The notes under the pieces are model-generated. The model had not been told where the DNA came from, did not search any database, and was given only the letters and a program-made list of their open reading frames with translations. Positions 1-8,865 of a stretch of 34,370 nt of DNA are shown here, piece by piece. Position numbers and translations under genes: made by a program. Each line of letters starts with the position of its first letter. Positions within the stretch are counted from its first letter, which is position 1. Source of the stretch: an uncultured Clostridia bacterium (lineage in GTDB: Bacteria > Bacillota > Clostridia > Christensenellales > DTU072); NCBI GenBank assembly GCA_944371785.1, contig CALVXZ010000007.1, forward strand, positions 1 to 34,370, given 5' to 3'.

Positions 1-476
1 CCGTGATTCGACAGGAAACAAGCGTTCCTGCCTTTCATGGCTTCCACCGCGCCGTTCGTCAGTTTCTTTGTACCGGGCAATCCGTAGGCTCCCGCCCTTA
101 CCGTATCGCCGCCGAGGAGTTTTTTATGTTCTTCTTTCAGCACCGGAATTTCCATACGCGCCGCAGCGACTGCCGAGCTCCATAAAGGATGCGAATGGAT
201 TACCGCGCCTATCTCGGGACGGTCGCGGTAAATCGCCGCGTGTATTTTCTTTTCCGACGTCGGTTTTACGTCGGAAACGTATTCCAAAGTTTCTATATCC
301 ACCACGACGGTATCTTCGGGGCGCATACGGATATAATCCATTCCCGAAGGAGTAACTACCATCTTCTTGTCGTCAAGGCGTATGGAAATATTGCCCCAAG
401 TGCCCTGAACGAGGTTGTTTTCCAACAATTTTACGCCGGCGTCTTTGACTGCCTGCCTTACTTCGGATTCCGTCAT
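1..476 (-). CDS. Class II aldolase (L-fuculose-phosphate aldolase-like), 3' end cut by window edge
   Basis: About 158 codons are visible from the ATG at 476-474; the C-terminus lies beyond base 1. Class II aldolases are cytosolic zinc enzymes that cleave sugar phosphates such as L-fuculose-1-P or L-ribulose-5-P into DHAP or glycolaldehyde-P plus an aldehyde. The family signatures read directly: a GTWGNISIR phosphate-binding loop (about residues 27-35), a TSE segment with the catalytic Glu (about 80), the HSH zinc motif in AVIHSHPLW (about 98-100), and NHG at the window edge, giving the third His. All four functional positions are intact, unlike in the upstream paralogue. The start lies one base after the TGA of that paralogue (TGA-T-ATG), so the two are probably translationally coupled and may form a complex. 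Family confidence is high; the sugar substrate is unknown. Confidence 0.9.
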   Translation of the reverse strand, partial: MTESEVRQAVKDAGVKLLENNLVQGTWGNISIRLDDKKMVVTPSGMDYIRMRPEDTVVVDIETLEYVSDVKPTSEKKIHAAIYRDRPEIGAVIHSHPLWSSAVAAARMEIPVLKEEHKKLLGGDTVRAGAYGLPGTKKLTNGAVEAMKGRNACFLSNH

Positions 477-477
477 A

Positions 478-1113
478 TCAGCCTCCCTGTTCCTCTTTGA
501 GTTTTGCCGCCTGATCTTTCTTGGAATACTTCAGTTTATATACCTGCCTCATCAAAACGGCGTCGAAAAGCCCTATTTTTACAGGTTTCCCGATTATTGC
601 GGAGCCGACGTAGCACAACGCTCCCTTTTCCAGCACCAACGATCCCGTGAACGCTTCGTCCAAAGTCCTGCCCGTGGCAATGACTCCGCCGTTGCGTACC
701 AGGCACGCGTTTCTGCCGGTAAGCGTCCTCAAGATATCCGTCGCATCTTCCGAAGGTGATACTTTCGCGGTAGGTCCTATTATCTGCGCCATGTCGTCCA
801 ACGTCGCAGGTACCGCATTTAGTTTTTTCGCGATCCCCACGCAGAAAGGCGCGTGGTTCATTACAATCGCGTTAACGTCCTCGCGATGAGCGTATATTGC
901 CAGATGCAACGCCTGCAAAGCGTTTCCGGCTTCGTTTTTACCGACGAAAACGATATCTTTTTCGGTGATGTCCGCGATATCCGTTGCCGGATCGGTAATG
1001 ATCATTCCTCCGTCTACCCTCAGACTGCAAACGTCGCCCATTGCCGTAAGATTATGTTCGCAAAGTTTTTTGCAGCATTCGAGTATACGAATCTTTCCGG
1101 TTTCTTCGACCAT
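478..1113 (-). CDS. Class II aldolase homologue lacking most metal-binding residues
   Basis: This 211-residue protein has normal family length and aligns end to end with the aldolase encoded just downstream. The active site is eroded. HSH of the intact copy corresponds to M85-N86-H87, the catalytic Glu to L66, and the third zinc His to G142 (NGG at 141-143). The phosphate loop reads AMGDVCSLR instead of GTWGNISIR. The fold around these sites is kept (LHLAIY, LVRNGGVIA). I infer a non-catalytic or repurposed subunit, perhaps a heteromer partner of the neighbour. The ATG at 1113 is preceded by a strong AAGGAGG at 1124-1130. A GC-rich hairpin sits immediately upstream of that site. The reading frame is clean, with no sign of recent pseudogene decay. 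A different metal or substrate site cannot be excluded. Confidence 0.8.
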   Translation of the reverse strand: MVEETGKIRILECCKKLCEHNLTAMGDVCSLRVDGGMIITDPATDIADITEKDIVFVGKNEAGNALQALHLAIYAHREDVNAIVMNHAPFCVGIAKKLNAVPATLDDMAQIIGPTAKVSPSEDATDILRTLTGRNACLVRNGGVIATGRTLDEAFTGSLVLEKGALCYVGSAIIGKPVKIGLFDAVLMRQVYKLKYSKKDQAAKLKEEQGG

Positions 1114-1131
1114 ATATGAATACCCTCCTTA

Positions 1132-1161
1132 CGCGCGCACACCCGTATGAATGTGCGCGCG
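1132..1161 (-). repeat. GC-rich inverted repeat just upstream of the aldolase ribosome site
   Basis: CGCGCGCAC and GTGCGCGCG (1132-1140 and 1153-1161) form a perfect 9-bp stem around a 12-base loop. In the transcript the stem ends one or two bases before the AAGGAGG of the aldolase homologue, so it could tune initiation or protect the downstream mRNA. There is no U-tract, so it is not an intrinsic terminator. A weaker stem (CGTGGC/GCCACG, 1181-1210) lies between it and the aminotransferase stop codon. Confidence 0.6.
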
Positions 1162-1228
1162 CACGCTTAACCATAATTATCGTGGCGGCTCTTTCGGGGC
1201 GTTTGCCACGTAGACCGCCAAAATATCG

Positions 1229-2818
1229 TTATTCGGCTTTGTTCGCCAAAGCCTTCTTTGCCTTTTTCTTGTTGAGTTCCGCCTTCAGTCCGTCGATCAG
1301 GGAATCGATCTCGACGCCTTCGCCGGTGTTTTCGACCATCGAGAACACTTTGTCGAATCTCTTCAGCGCTTCGTCGATGACGGCGAAGTTGTTTTCGTAA
1401 TCCGCCAAGGAGGTGTACAGTCTGCTGCCCGCCAAGGTTACGATACCGTTTGCCATATAAGCCGCGCCCATATGTTCCATGGCGTCCTTTCTCTTGTATA
1501 TCATCCTTTGGTGAGTCAGGATGCCGGACAACGACTTCAACAGGTTGAAGGAGCTGAAATCGAAGCTCATCGCGCCGGTGCATTCAAGGTGGACTATGCT
1601 GCCCTGGTTGTATACGACGTAAGGCAGATTGTATTTTGCAACGAGTTCTTTCAAACCGTTTGCCAATCTGTCGCCCGCAAGACCGGCTTTTACGCAAGCG
1701 TTGGTGGCTTCGATCTGTTTAATGCATTCGTAACCTGCCAGCGAGCTCATCGGGTTAGCCGCCAAAGTGCCGCCGACGTATGCGCGGTGTTTGCCGGTAG
1801 CTACGCCTGCCGCCATCAATCCGGCGTACTGTCTCTTTCCGCCTACGCCGCCGGCTGCGGGATATCCGCCGGCTATGATCTTTCCGAAGATGGTCAGATC
1901 GGGTTCCAGACCGAAATATCCCTGCGCGCCGCCAAGACCCAGACGGAATCCGGTAACGACTTCGTCGAATATGAACAGAGCGCCGTATTTATGCGCCAGC
2001 TTCATTGCCTCGGCATTATAATCCTTCGAAACGGGACGGGTGCCGGATTCGGGGCCTACCGGTTCGACGATGACTGCCGCGGTGCCTCCGCGCGATTTGT
2101 TCTTGTGCAGCATCCTTTCAAGCATCTCCAGATCGTTCGGTTTGACTTCGTCGGTCAGTTTGAAGCAGGTATCGGGAATGCCGTGGGATTCCAGGAACTG
2201 CCTGGTTCCGGGGATCTTCAGTCCGTAGACCATCTGATCGGACCAGCCGTGATACGCGCCGCCCATTTTGATGATCCTTTTGTTCTTCGTTTCGATCCTG
2301 GCTATTCTGAGAGCCGCCATAACCGATTCGGTACCCGAACCCAACATTCTGAACATTTCCACCGCAGGCATATGTTCGTTGATCTTTTTAGCCAACAGCA
2401 GTTCGGCTTCGTGCAGCAATCCGGTAACGGGTCCGCAGGTATCCAGAAGTTTCTTTACTTCGTTACGGATCGTTTCGTTGTTGGAGCCCAGGATCGTCGG
2501 GCCGCCGGCTTGCAGAAAATCTATGTATTTATTGCCGTCGACGTCTTCCATATATGCGCCTTCGGCTTTTGCAATAGCGATCGGGAAGGGATAGTTGAAT
2601 GCCAGGTTGTGTTGTACGCCGCCGGGTATGAACTTTTTGGCTTCCGTCGAAATAGCTTTCGATTTAGCGCATTTTTCATCGAAATATTCCGCAAGAATGC
2701 GATCCATTTCGCTCTTTTTGACTTCGTAGATAGGTTGAGAAGTCAGTTTGTGCAACGCGTCGTAAATTTTATCGGGGTCCTCCCAAAAGGATACGCCGTA
2801 TTGTTGTTTGTCATCCAT
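1229..2818 (-). CDS. Class-III PLP aminotransferase, glutamate-1-semialdehyde aminomutase-like
   Basis: The 529-residue enzyme shows the fold-type I, class III pattern: SGTES (161-165) for the PLP phosphate, YHGW (189-192), IVEPVGPESG (about 250-259), FDEVVTGFR with D285 for the pyridine nitrogen, and the Schiff-base Lys K313 in TIFGKIIAGGYP. The spacing is closest to glutamate-1-semialdehyde aminomutases and related beta- or amino-sugar aminotransferases. It is about 100 residues longer than HemL, with about 65 extra N-terminal residues and a Lys-rich C-terminal tail. No heme gene is nearby. The next two genes are class II aldolases, so I infer that it aminates or deaminates an intermediate of the same catabolic route; the substrate is unknown. 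The start follows AGGAGG at 2827-2832. The gap to the upstream lipoprotein gene is only 38 bases, implying co-transcription. Confidence 0.88.
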   Translation of the reverse strand: MDDKQQYGVSFWEDPDKIYDALHKLTSQPIYEVKKSEMDRILAEYFDEKCAKSKAISTEAKKFIPGGVQHNLAFNYPFPIAIAKAEGAYMEDVDGNKYIDFLQAGGPTILGSNNETIRNEVKKLLDTCGPVTGLLHEAELLLAKKINEHMPAVEMFRMLGSGTESVMAALRIARIETKNKRIIKMGGAYHGWSDQMVYGLKIPGTRQFLESHGIPDTCFKLTDEVKPNDLEMLERMLHKNKSRGGTAAVIVEPVGPESGTRPVSKDYNAEAMKLAHKYGALFIFDEVVTGFRLGLGGAQGYFGLEPDLTIFGKIIAGGYPAAGGVGGKRQYAGLMAAGVATGKHRAYVGGTLAANPMSSLAGYECIKQIEATNACVKAGLAGDRLANGLKELVAKYNLPYVVYNQGSIVHLECTGAMSFDFSSFNLLKSLSGILTHQRMIYKRKDAMEHMGAAYMANGIVTLAGSRLYTSLADYENNFAVIDEALKRFDKVFSMVENTGEGVEIDSLIDGLKAELNKKKAKKALANKAE

Positions 2819-2856
2819 ATTTATAACCTCCTAAGCTTGTGCATGCAATTTATTTT

Positions 2857-5800
2857 TTATGCTATTCTGAATTCGAAACTCGTTTCGCCGTTTATTTCGT
2901 AGTTATCGGAAATCCTGACGATGTAATTGCCTACCGCAGAAGGAATATATCCCAATTCGTTTCCGGCGGAATCGCAATATACGATGTCGTTGGCGGCGAT
3001 TTGTATGTTGGCTCCGTTTTCGTCTGTATAGTAAATCTTGAACCCGGCGATCGCTTTTCCGGTGTAAGTAAATACTCCGTCAAAGTATCCCGTGGTGGTA
3101 GCCGGTTCGAACCGCACCGTCACGACGGGCATTCCGGGAGAGTTCGTCACCACGCGCTTCGTGATAGTCAATTCTCCGTTTATCGGAACCAGCATATAAT
3201 AATCGTTCTGGAAGCCTTCGCCGTCGCCGAATTGCGCGGTAACCGCATAGCTTCCGAAGTCTTCGCCGGGTTCGCGGCTGAAGACCAGGTTTATCCTGTC
3301 GGTTTCAAGCAGATCGCCTTCGTCTATCAAATATTCATAGCTTAGAGGATCCGAAGAACCGTATACTTTCTGACTGTCTACCACGGTCACCATCAGAACG
3401 CGCTTGTAACGTTCGAAAGATACGGGCATATACAATTCGGCGCCGTTAAAGCATTCGTTTTCTTCGACGATGACGCGCACCGAATATTCGCCCGGATATA
3501 CGGGCACGACCGTAGTCCACGCGCCGTCTACCATATATTCTATCGTCATGGACGGAGTAAACTCCGCAAAATCGCCGACGGGAATATTCATCGACGCAAC
3601 CGGGCTCTTAGAATTGTTGCCGTATTCCAAAGCTATGTTGTCCAGACTTACGCCGTAATCCGCGCCGTCCGTCGACGACGGGTTCAGCTTTCTGTAAGTA
3701 GTGACGTTAAAGGTCACCACTCTGCCCAGATACGCCACTTCCACCGTTTGCGACATCGCGCTGCCGACCGTATTCGGAGTAAACGGCGAAACGCGGTATC
3801 CGTTTAAAGTGACCAATCCGTTGGTCATCGGTATTATATCGTATTCGACGTTACTGCCTTCGCCGTAGATCCTCCTCAGGAATCCTCCCTCGACGACAAG
3901 TTGCTGACCTTCCACATAATTCAATCTGGAGGGCAGAACGGCTATTTCAATCCCCGAAAGCACCCTTTCGCTGAAATATAATTTCAATTCGGTATATAAG
4001 GTATCGAATATGATCTGCGTTTTGATCAAAGGATTGTCGGGATCTACCGAATCGCCGGAATACGGCACGAAAGCCTGCGACAAAGGCACCTCGATATAGC
4101 TGCCGTCGTCAAAGCGCACCGCAAAATGCAGCTGCTGCACCGATCCGGATTCGTCGACGTAATAAAACATCAGACTTTCGAATTTGGTGACCAGGAAGTC
4201 GTAATCTTCGGTGTCGGAGACGCCGTCGGCAACCAATTCCAAAGAAAGGGCTTCGACTCCCTCCGGAACGATTATCAGATCCAGATAGGTCACGGCGCCG
4301 CGGTAATGCACCGCCAATTCGAACAGCATAGGCGCGTCCGCTTCGTCGGGAAGCGCGCCGCAATAAATCGACGAGTCGGAAGCGGAAACCGTCTTTACGG
4401 TGCCGTCTTCGGAAACCGCCTGCAAGATCATGCCCGTGGGATCAAAGCTTTCTCCGGGGGAATAGATCGTCTTTGCGGGGGCTTTCTGTATTTCCAAAGA
4501 AGACAGGCTGTTGCCCGTGAAATTGACCGTCAGCAGCGCATAGGAATAACCTTTATAAATAAACGCCACTACCCTTTCGCCCGTGCCGGTATTGTTGCGG
4601 ACGACTACGGAAGAGTCGTTCCACGGTACTATTTCGCCGCTGTCTTCCAACCTGAGTTCGAATCCCGACGCCGAGGAAGCCAGATCCTCGTAAGTGGCGA
4701 ACTGCAGGGTCTGCCACGCCGTTACGGGAGATCCGTTGTCGTAATAGACGGCTATGTTACCGTAATTGCCTTCTATCACTTCAAAGGGATATTCTATCTG
4801 CATTCCGAGATAATCTATCTTCAAAACGTATTTGCCCACTATTCCGAACGGATTGGAAGTGAAGATTTCGCCGTCGGCGGTGTAAACTTCGCTTTCTGCG
4901 GTAACTTCTTCGGTCCAAACGTCGAAATAGCGAACCTCGCCGGAGTTGAGTTCGGCTTTTAACGCAGAACCGTTCATATCGATCGCCGATCCGACGGTAT
5001 ACACGTTTTTATACGGCAAATAAACTTCGCCGTCCGTCACCGACAGCCTGTGTACGTTTAGCGTAAGAACGTATTCTACCGGATTGTCGCCGGTGGAATA
5101 TTCGGAATATACCAACCTGATTTTTTCTTCCGATACTCCGTCACGGTCAGGATCGTTGGCTTCGTTGTAGGAAAGTTCGAAGCTTTCGCCGGCGGCCAGC
5201 ATCGATTCGTCCACCCTGGAATCCGCCGGAATCTCCGTCCCCGATCCGAAATCGAATTTGGTGGTTCCGTTGTTGTATCTGACGTTATACAAAAGGTTGT
5301 CCGGGACCAGCACGTCGCCGTCGAAGAAGATCTCTTTTCCGAGTTCTTCCGCCCCGAGATATTTTAGCTCCAACGCTATGGGATCGGGCTCGGCGACCAC
5401 GACCGTTAACTGTATGAAGCTGCCGGTACTGCCGTATGTAATGTATATGGTCATGTTTCCGGCTCTGTCGAAAACATAATCGTCCTTGTAGGTTATCATA
5501 TTTTCGGCGCCGACGCCGTCGACGTACAGGTAAACGTCGTTTTGATCCATCGAAACGCCTTCCAGATACGTTCCGTCGTTATAATGCGCCGTAAACGTAC
5601 CCGTCGACCAATCTATCGAATCGCCCAAAACCACGGCGGACAGAGGCGAAGACCCGACGTATTCTTCGCCGAGTTCTTTGAACCCTATCGTTACCGGAGC
5701 CTGTTCCAATTCTATCGACGAACACGCCACGGACCAAATCTCTATGGAGAAAGTCGCCTGTACTCCGTCGCTTTCGTATTCCCCGTCGTTTCCGACGTAT

Positions 5801-6621
5801 CTTACGGTCATGGGAACGCTGCTGCCGTTGGTGGTGTTGATGAATTCGAACGTTTCGGGATCCATCGTGCTGGAAACGAAACGGAAAGCCTTTTCGTTGC
5901 CTTCGTAATCCACCTGACCGGAGCTGCCGTTATTGAAGATCAGATTGAGCCTGAGTCCGGAAGGATCGAAAGTCTGTCCGACGAAATAGCTGATATCGTC
6001 GGGAGCGGAAACGACTTCTATCGCCGAAAGAGTTTTCGAAACGACTTCTATAGTGATCGGCAGGCTTGCGCCGTGATAGTTTATGTAGACGGTGTGTTTT
6101 CCGGGTTTCAGCGAAGTGCTGTATCCGGAGATCATCTCGGCGCCTATTCCCGTGATGACGACGGAGCTGCCGTTCGTGTAATTGATTCTTAAGGAAATGC
6201 CGCTGGGCACAAAATTGTTGCCTTCGACTACGATTATGGAATCGGGAGCGTCGTTGATCTCTATGTCCGAGATCACGAGGGGTTTTACGACGACCGAAGC
6301 CGTAGTGGATTTGCCGCCGTATGAAACCGTATAAAACTGTTCCCCGACAACCGAAGTTTTCAATCCTTCTGTCGAAACGCCCTCGTCGGTAAACGGAACG
6401 ACGGCGGTGTTTCCGGATTCATACGTTACCAACAGATAACAATTGGAAAAATCCGGGGTTTCGTTCTGATAAACGGTCACGCCGTCTGAAGGATAAGAAT
6501 TGAGGCTGACGGACGCCACTTTGTCGGTAGACGCCTGAAATCCGGTGCACGCGACAAGCATCGCCCCCGTCAGGACGACGCATATCAAAATAAGTGCTGA
6601 AACCAAAAGTGTTCTGCGCAT
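2857..6621 (-). CDS. Large surface lipoprotein with Big_3-type Ig-like repeats and a C-terminal MBG domain
   Basis: The 1254-residue protein starts with a lipoprotein signal peptide: MRR, a hydrophobic stretch, and the lipobox LVAC with C25 as lipidation site. About eight divergent repeats follow (roughly residues 35-900) with the Big_3 pattern: I.I..AP....Y..GQ.FDPSG..L...YN.G....V, then a short strand and a conserved Y.G segment. Clear copies begin at ISDIEINDAP, LSAIEVVSAP, LSSLEIQKAP and LSGIEIAVLP. Near residues 990-1150 an MBG-like domain is recognisable (VYGSSDPLSYEY and ELTITKRVV). The protein has no catalytic motif and probably acts as a spacer or adhesin on the outer face of the membrane. 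It heads a unit that continues into the aminotransferase and aldolases. A GGAG lies eight bases before the ATG. The ligand is unknown. Confidence 0.85.
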   Translation of the reverse strand: MRRTLLVSALILICVVLTGAMLVACTGFQASTDKVASVSLNSYPSDGVTVYQNETPDFSNCYLLVTYESGNTAVVPFTDEGVSTEGLKTSVVGEQFYTVSYGGKSTTASVVVKPLVISDIEINDAPDSIIVVEGNNFVPSGISLRINYTNGSSVVITGIGAEMISGYSTSLKPGKHTVYINYHGASLPITIEVVSKTLSAIEVVSAPDDISYFVGQTFDPSGLRLNLIFNNGSSGQVDYEGNEKAFRFVSSTMDPETFEFINTTNGSSVPMTVRYVGNDGEYESDGVQATFSIEIWSVACSSIELEQAPVTIGFKELGEEYVGSSPLSAVVLGDSIDWSTGTFTAHYNDGTYLEGVSMDQNDVYLYVDGVGAENMITYKDDYVFDRAGNMTIYITYGSTGSFIQLTVVVAEPDPIALELKYLGAEELGKEIFFDGDVLVPDNLLYNVRYNNGTTKFDFGSGTEIPADSRVDESMLAAGESFELSYNEANDPDRDGVSEEKIRLVYSEYSTGDNPVEYVLTLNVHRLSVTDGEVYLPYKNVYTVGSAIDMNGSALKAELNSGEVRYFDVWTEEVTAESEVYTADGEIFTSNPFGIVGKYVLKIDYLGMQIEYPFEVIEGNYGNIAVYYDNGSPVTAWQTLQFATYEDLASSASGFELRLEDSGEIVPWNDSSVVVRNNTGTGERVVAFIYKGYSYALLTVNFTGNSLSSLEIQKAPAKTIYSPGESFDPTGMILQAVSEDGTVKTVSASDSSIYCGALPDEADAPMLFELAVHYRGAVTYLDLIIVPEGVEALSLELVADGVSDTEDYDFLVTKFESLMFYYVDESGSVQQLHFAVRFDDGSYIEVPLSQAFVPYSGDSVDPDNPLIKTQIIFDTLYTELKLYFSERVLSGIEIAVLPSRLNYVEGQQLVVEGGFLRRIYGEGSNVEYDIIPMTNGLVTLNGYRVSPFTPNTVGSAMSQTVEVAYLGRVVTFNVTTYRKLNPSSTDGADYGVSLDNIALEYGNNSKSPVASMNIPVGDFAEFTPSMTIEYMVDGAWTTVVPVYPGEYSVRVIVEENECFNGAELYMPVSFERYKRVLMVTVVDSQKVYGSSDPLSYEYLIDEGDLLETDRINLVFSREPGEDFGSYAVTAQFGDGEGFQNDYYMLVPINGELTITKRVVTNSPGMPVVTVRFEPATTTGYFDGVFTYTGKAIAGFKIYYTDENGANIQIAANDIVYCDSAGNELGYIPSAVGNYIVRISDNYEINGETSFEFRIA

Positions 6622-6656
6622 TTCGACTCCGCGTTTATTAATTATTTATATTATAA

Positions 6657-6684
6657 ATTATACGCGCGAAAAAAGCAATAGCAA
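6657..6684 (-). promoter_or_regulatory. Sigma-A-type promoter for the lipoprotein unit
   Basis: On the minus strand TTGCTA (6684-6679) and TATAAT (6662-6657) are separated by 16 bases, in an AT-rich gap about 35 bases before the lipoprotein ATG. A second TATAAT-like sequence follows immediately. The call is by consensus only. Confidence 0.65.
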
Positions 6685-6781
6685 TTTCTTTAAAAATTGC
6701 GAAAAATTACCTCTGCCGACCCCGGATACGATTTGAACGGTTTCATCCGACTTAAGGCGGTTTTTGACGGTTTTTGGCAAT

Positions 6782-6820
6782 AAAAATTCCCCCGTGCGGC
6801 CGTCGGCGGCGCCGGGGGAA
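6782..6820 (-). terminator. Intrinsic terminator ending the citrate synthase-glycosidase unit
   Basis: The arms TTCCCCCG and CGGGGGAA (6787-6794 and 6813-6820) form a GC-rich stem with a GC-rich loop. On the minus strand it is followed by a run of five T residues and then ATTG. It lies 23 bases after the TGA of the glycosidase gene. Confidence 0.85.
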
Positions 6821-6842
6821 CGGAATCGCGTTCGACGCGGAT

Positions 6843-8774
6843 TCAACCGCGGTCCGCGAAAAAGTCGCCTTCCGGGTATGAATAGCACAATTGTCCCAAA
6901 GCCGACCAACCCTGCAAAAGCGAGCCTTGCGGATGAGTCGGAGAGAAAAATTCTACGGGAGTATAATTGCCCTTTTCCAGATTGTATTCGAACCAGCGCG
7001 TCAGCGGATATTTATAATCCATTCCGTACATCATCTTCGCATATGCGTAAGCCGCCGAAAGATAAGGCCAGTCGCCGCCGTTATGGTAATAATACGGCAG
7101 CGAGGATTTCAGCACCACGCTTCTGTTCGGCTTGTAAAACGGATAAACGGACAGCACCCCGAAGTCGCCGGCTTTCTGTTCGGTATTGTTTTTGGATTCC
7201 AGATATTTTTCCATATTCTTCAATACCGACACGGCTCTGTCTTTCGGCGCAATGCCGTACAATACCGTCGTCACCGTATCTACGGAAAGATTCTTTTCGG
7301 TATAGTTTTCGTTCTTATAGTTAACGTAATATCCGGATTCGGTATCCCAAAGTATATCGTTTATGGCTTTTTTGACTTTTTCGTGGCGTTCCAGATAACG
7401 GTTTGAAAGTTCCGGTTCGGATTCTTTCGTCAGCCTGGACAGTGCATACAGCGCCCTAGCGTATAGAGCCTCGTCGTAAGTGACGTATCCTTCGCGGAAA
7501 ACGTTGTCGCACCAATCGCGGCGGTTGTAAGGGCCGCCTTTGTACAACAGTCCCGTTTCGTCCTCGTATTCGGCAAGTTTGGCGATGACTTTCTTTGCCG
7601 ATTCCAAGACGGTTTTGCCGCCTGCTTTTTCGTTCAGAATGCTTTTGTCGCCGGTTATGCGGACGTAATCGTAAAGGAGTATGGCGAAAAACGACGGGGA
7701 ATCGTAATGGTTCCCCCACCAATTTCTGAAATTGAATTTTACGGCGGAAGGGCATTTGCCGTCCTTATCTATACCCGCCGCCAAAGTCAGAACTTCGTTC
7801 CGCACCAACTCGGGGCGGTTTTTCAGGACGGAAATAGCCGTCCAATAGCCGTCGCGGTAATAGGTCCTGGCGGGAGATTGGTAAACTATTCCGGCTATAA
7901 AACCGCGGAACCTGCCGACTTCCTTGTACATCGAAACCGCGGTGTTGTACAGGGAACGGAAATAAGCTTTTTCAAATTCGGTACGGCAGCTTTCCGGTAC
8001 CGGCATACCGTCTATGTACTTTACCGCCGCGGCATATGCCGCGTCGAAATTGTTCATACATTCCGCGACGTCCGCATAAGAAAAATCTTTGCGGGTACCG
8101 GCCGAAAGCACTATCCTCAGCCGTTTCGTTTCACCCTTTGCGACTTTTACGGAAGACGCGAATTGGTTTATGTAAAGGTGGTTGTCCTCCAAAGCTTCGG
8201 CGTCCCCGGTTACGGCGAAATCGAAATAGAAATTTTCAATGACCGTATTCCGTATCACCAACATATCAGAATGTTTTTCCGTCTTTTTGTGTCCTTTGAT
8301 CTCCGAACCCAAAGTCCCGAATATCAGCCTTCCCAGATTTTTCGCGGTGAAACGCGTAGAAAAGAAGTTTTTCATCCACGAAGTTATGTTCAATCCGAAA
8401 TTGACCGTGTTTTCGAATACCGCGTCGTTTTCCGCCGCGGTTATTTCGAATTCCGTAAAGAGCGCGTTGGTTTCCGAATCCGCAAACTGTCTGACCGTGA
8501 TATCGGCGCCGTTGAACGAAGTTTTAACGGTCTGGATCCTGCCGCACATTTCCACGCGCTTTTCGGCATAATAATCGAAAGGCTCGCCGTTGACGGACAT
8601 CTGATTGTAATAGCATTCGATAAAATCCCATTTGTTGACTACGGCATATTTGGAAATTCCGCCCGTACCGTCGAATTGCGCCGTCAGAAGATTGTTCGAA
8701 ATATCGAAAAAACATCTTTCGGCAAACACGCCGTTGTACACTAAAGCTCCGTTTTCAAAACTTTGCGACGCCAT
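6843..8774 (-). CDS. Cytosolic glycoside hydrolase with (alpha/alpha)6-barrel catalytic domain
   Basis: The 643-residue protein has an N-terminal beta-sandwich (about 1-235) followed by an alpha-helical barrel (about 260-630). Barrel signatures typical of six-hairpin glycosidases (GH63/GH37/GH78-like clans) include YYRDGYW at 305-311, where D308 is a candidate acid, paired aromatic and Gly helix turns such as HNGGDWPYLSAAYA near 570, and PVEFFSPTHPQG followed by QGWSALG near the C-terminus. No signal peptide is present, so it should act on an imported oligosaccharide. It ends the transcription unit, 91 bases after the oxidoreductase gene, and has its own GGAGGGA ribosome site. Linkage specificity and exact GH family cannot be fixed by eye. 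Amylo-alpha-1,6-glucosidase-like or glucosylceramidase-like families are alternatives. Confidence 0.7.
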   Translation of the reverse strand: MASQSFENGALVYNGVFAERCFFDISNNLLTAQFDGTGGISKYAVVNKWDFIECYYNQMSVNGEPFDYYAEKRVEMCGRIQTVKTSFNGADITVRQFADSETNALFTEFEITAAENDAVFENTVNFGLNITSWMKNFFSTRFTAKNLGRLIFGTLGSEIKGHKKTEKHSDMLVIRNTVIENFYFDFAVTGDAEALEDNHLYINQFASSVKVAKGETKRLRIVLSAGTRKDFSYADVAECMNNFDAAYAAAVKYIDGMPVPESCRTEFEKAYFRSLYNTAVSMYKEVGRFRGFIAGIVYQSPARTYYRDGYWTAISVLKNRPELVRNEVLTLAAGIDKDGKCPSAVKFNFRNWWGNHYDSPSFFAILLYDYVRITGDKSILNEKAGGKTVLESAKKVIAKLAEYEDETGLLYKGGPYNRRDWCDNVFREGYVTYDEALYARALYALSRLTKESEPELSNRYLERHEKVKKAINDILWDTESGYYVNYKNENYTEKNLSVDTVTTVLYGIAPKDRAVSVLKNMEKYLESKNNTEQKAGDFGVLSVYPFYKPNRSVVLKSSLPYYYHNGGDWPYLSAAYAYAKMMYGMDYKYPLTRWFEYNLEKGNYTPVEFFSPTHPQGSLLQGWSALGQLCYSYPEGDFFADRG

Positions 8775-8865
8775 ACTTATCCCTCCGAAGCGGACGCGAC
8801 CGCCCTGCTTTTAATTTGTTTACCATCTATGTTTCTTAACGCTCCGCCGCGTTTTCGGAACGCAA

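Noticed and set aside
1181..1210. Hairpin after the aminotransferase as a terminator
   Set aside because: The stem is short with an 18-base loop and no U-run follows on the minus strand.
1229..2818. Assignment as HemL for heme synthesis
   Set aside because: The protein is about 100 residues too long, no heme genes are near, and the partners are class II aldolases. Only the superfamily assignment is kept.
1472..2902. 476-codon plus-strand open frame
   Set aside because: It lies antisense to the aminotransferase and has no plausible protein family. It results from the codon bias of the real gene.
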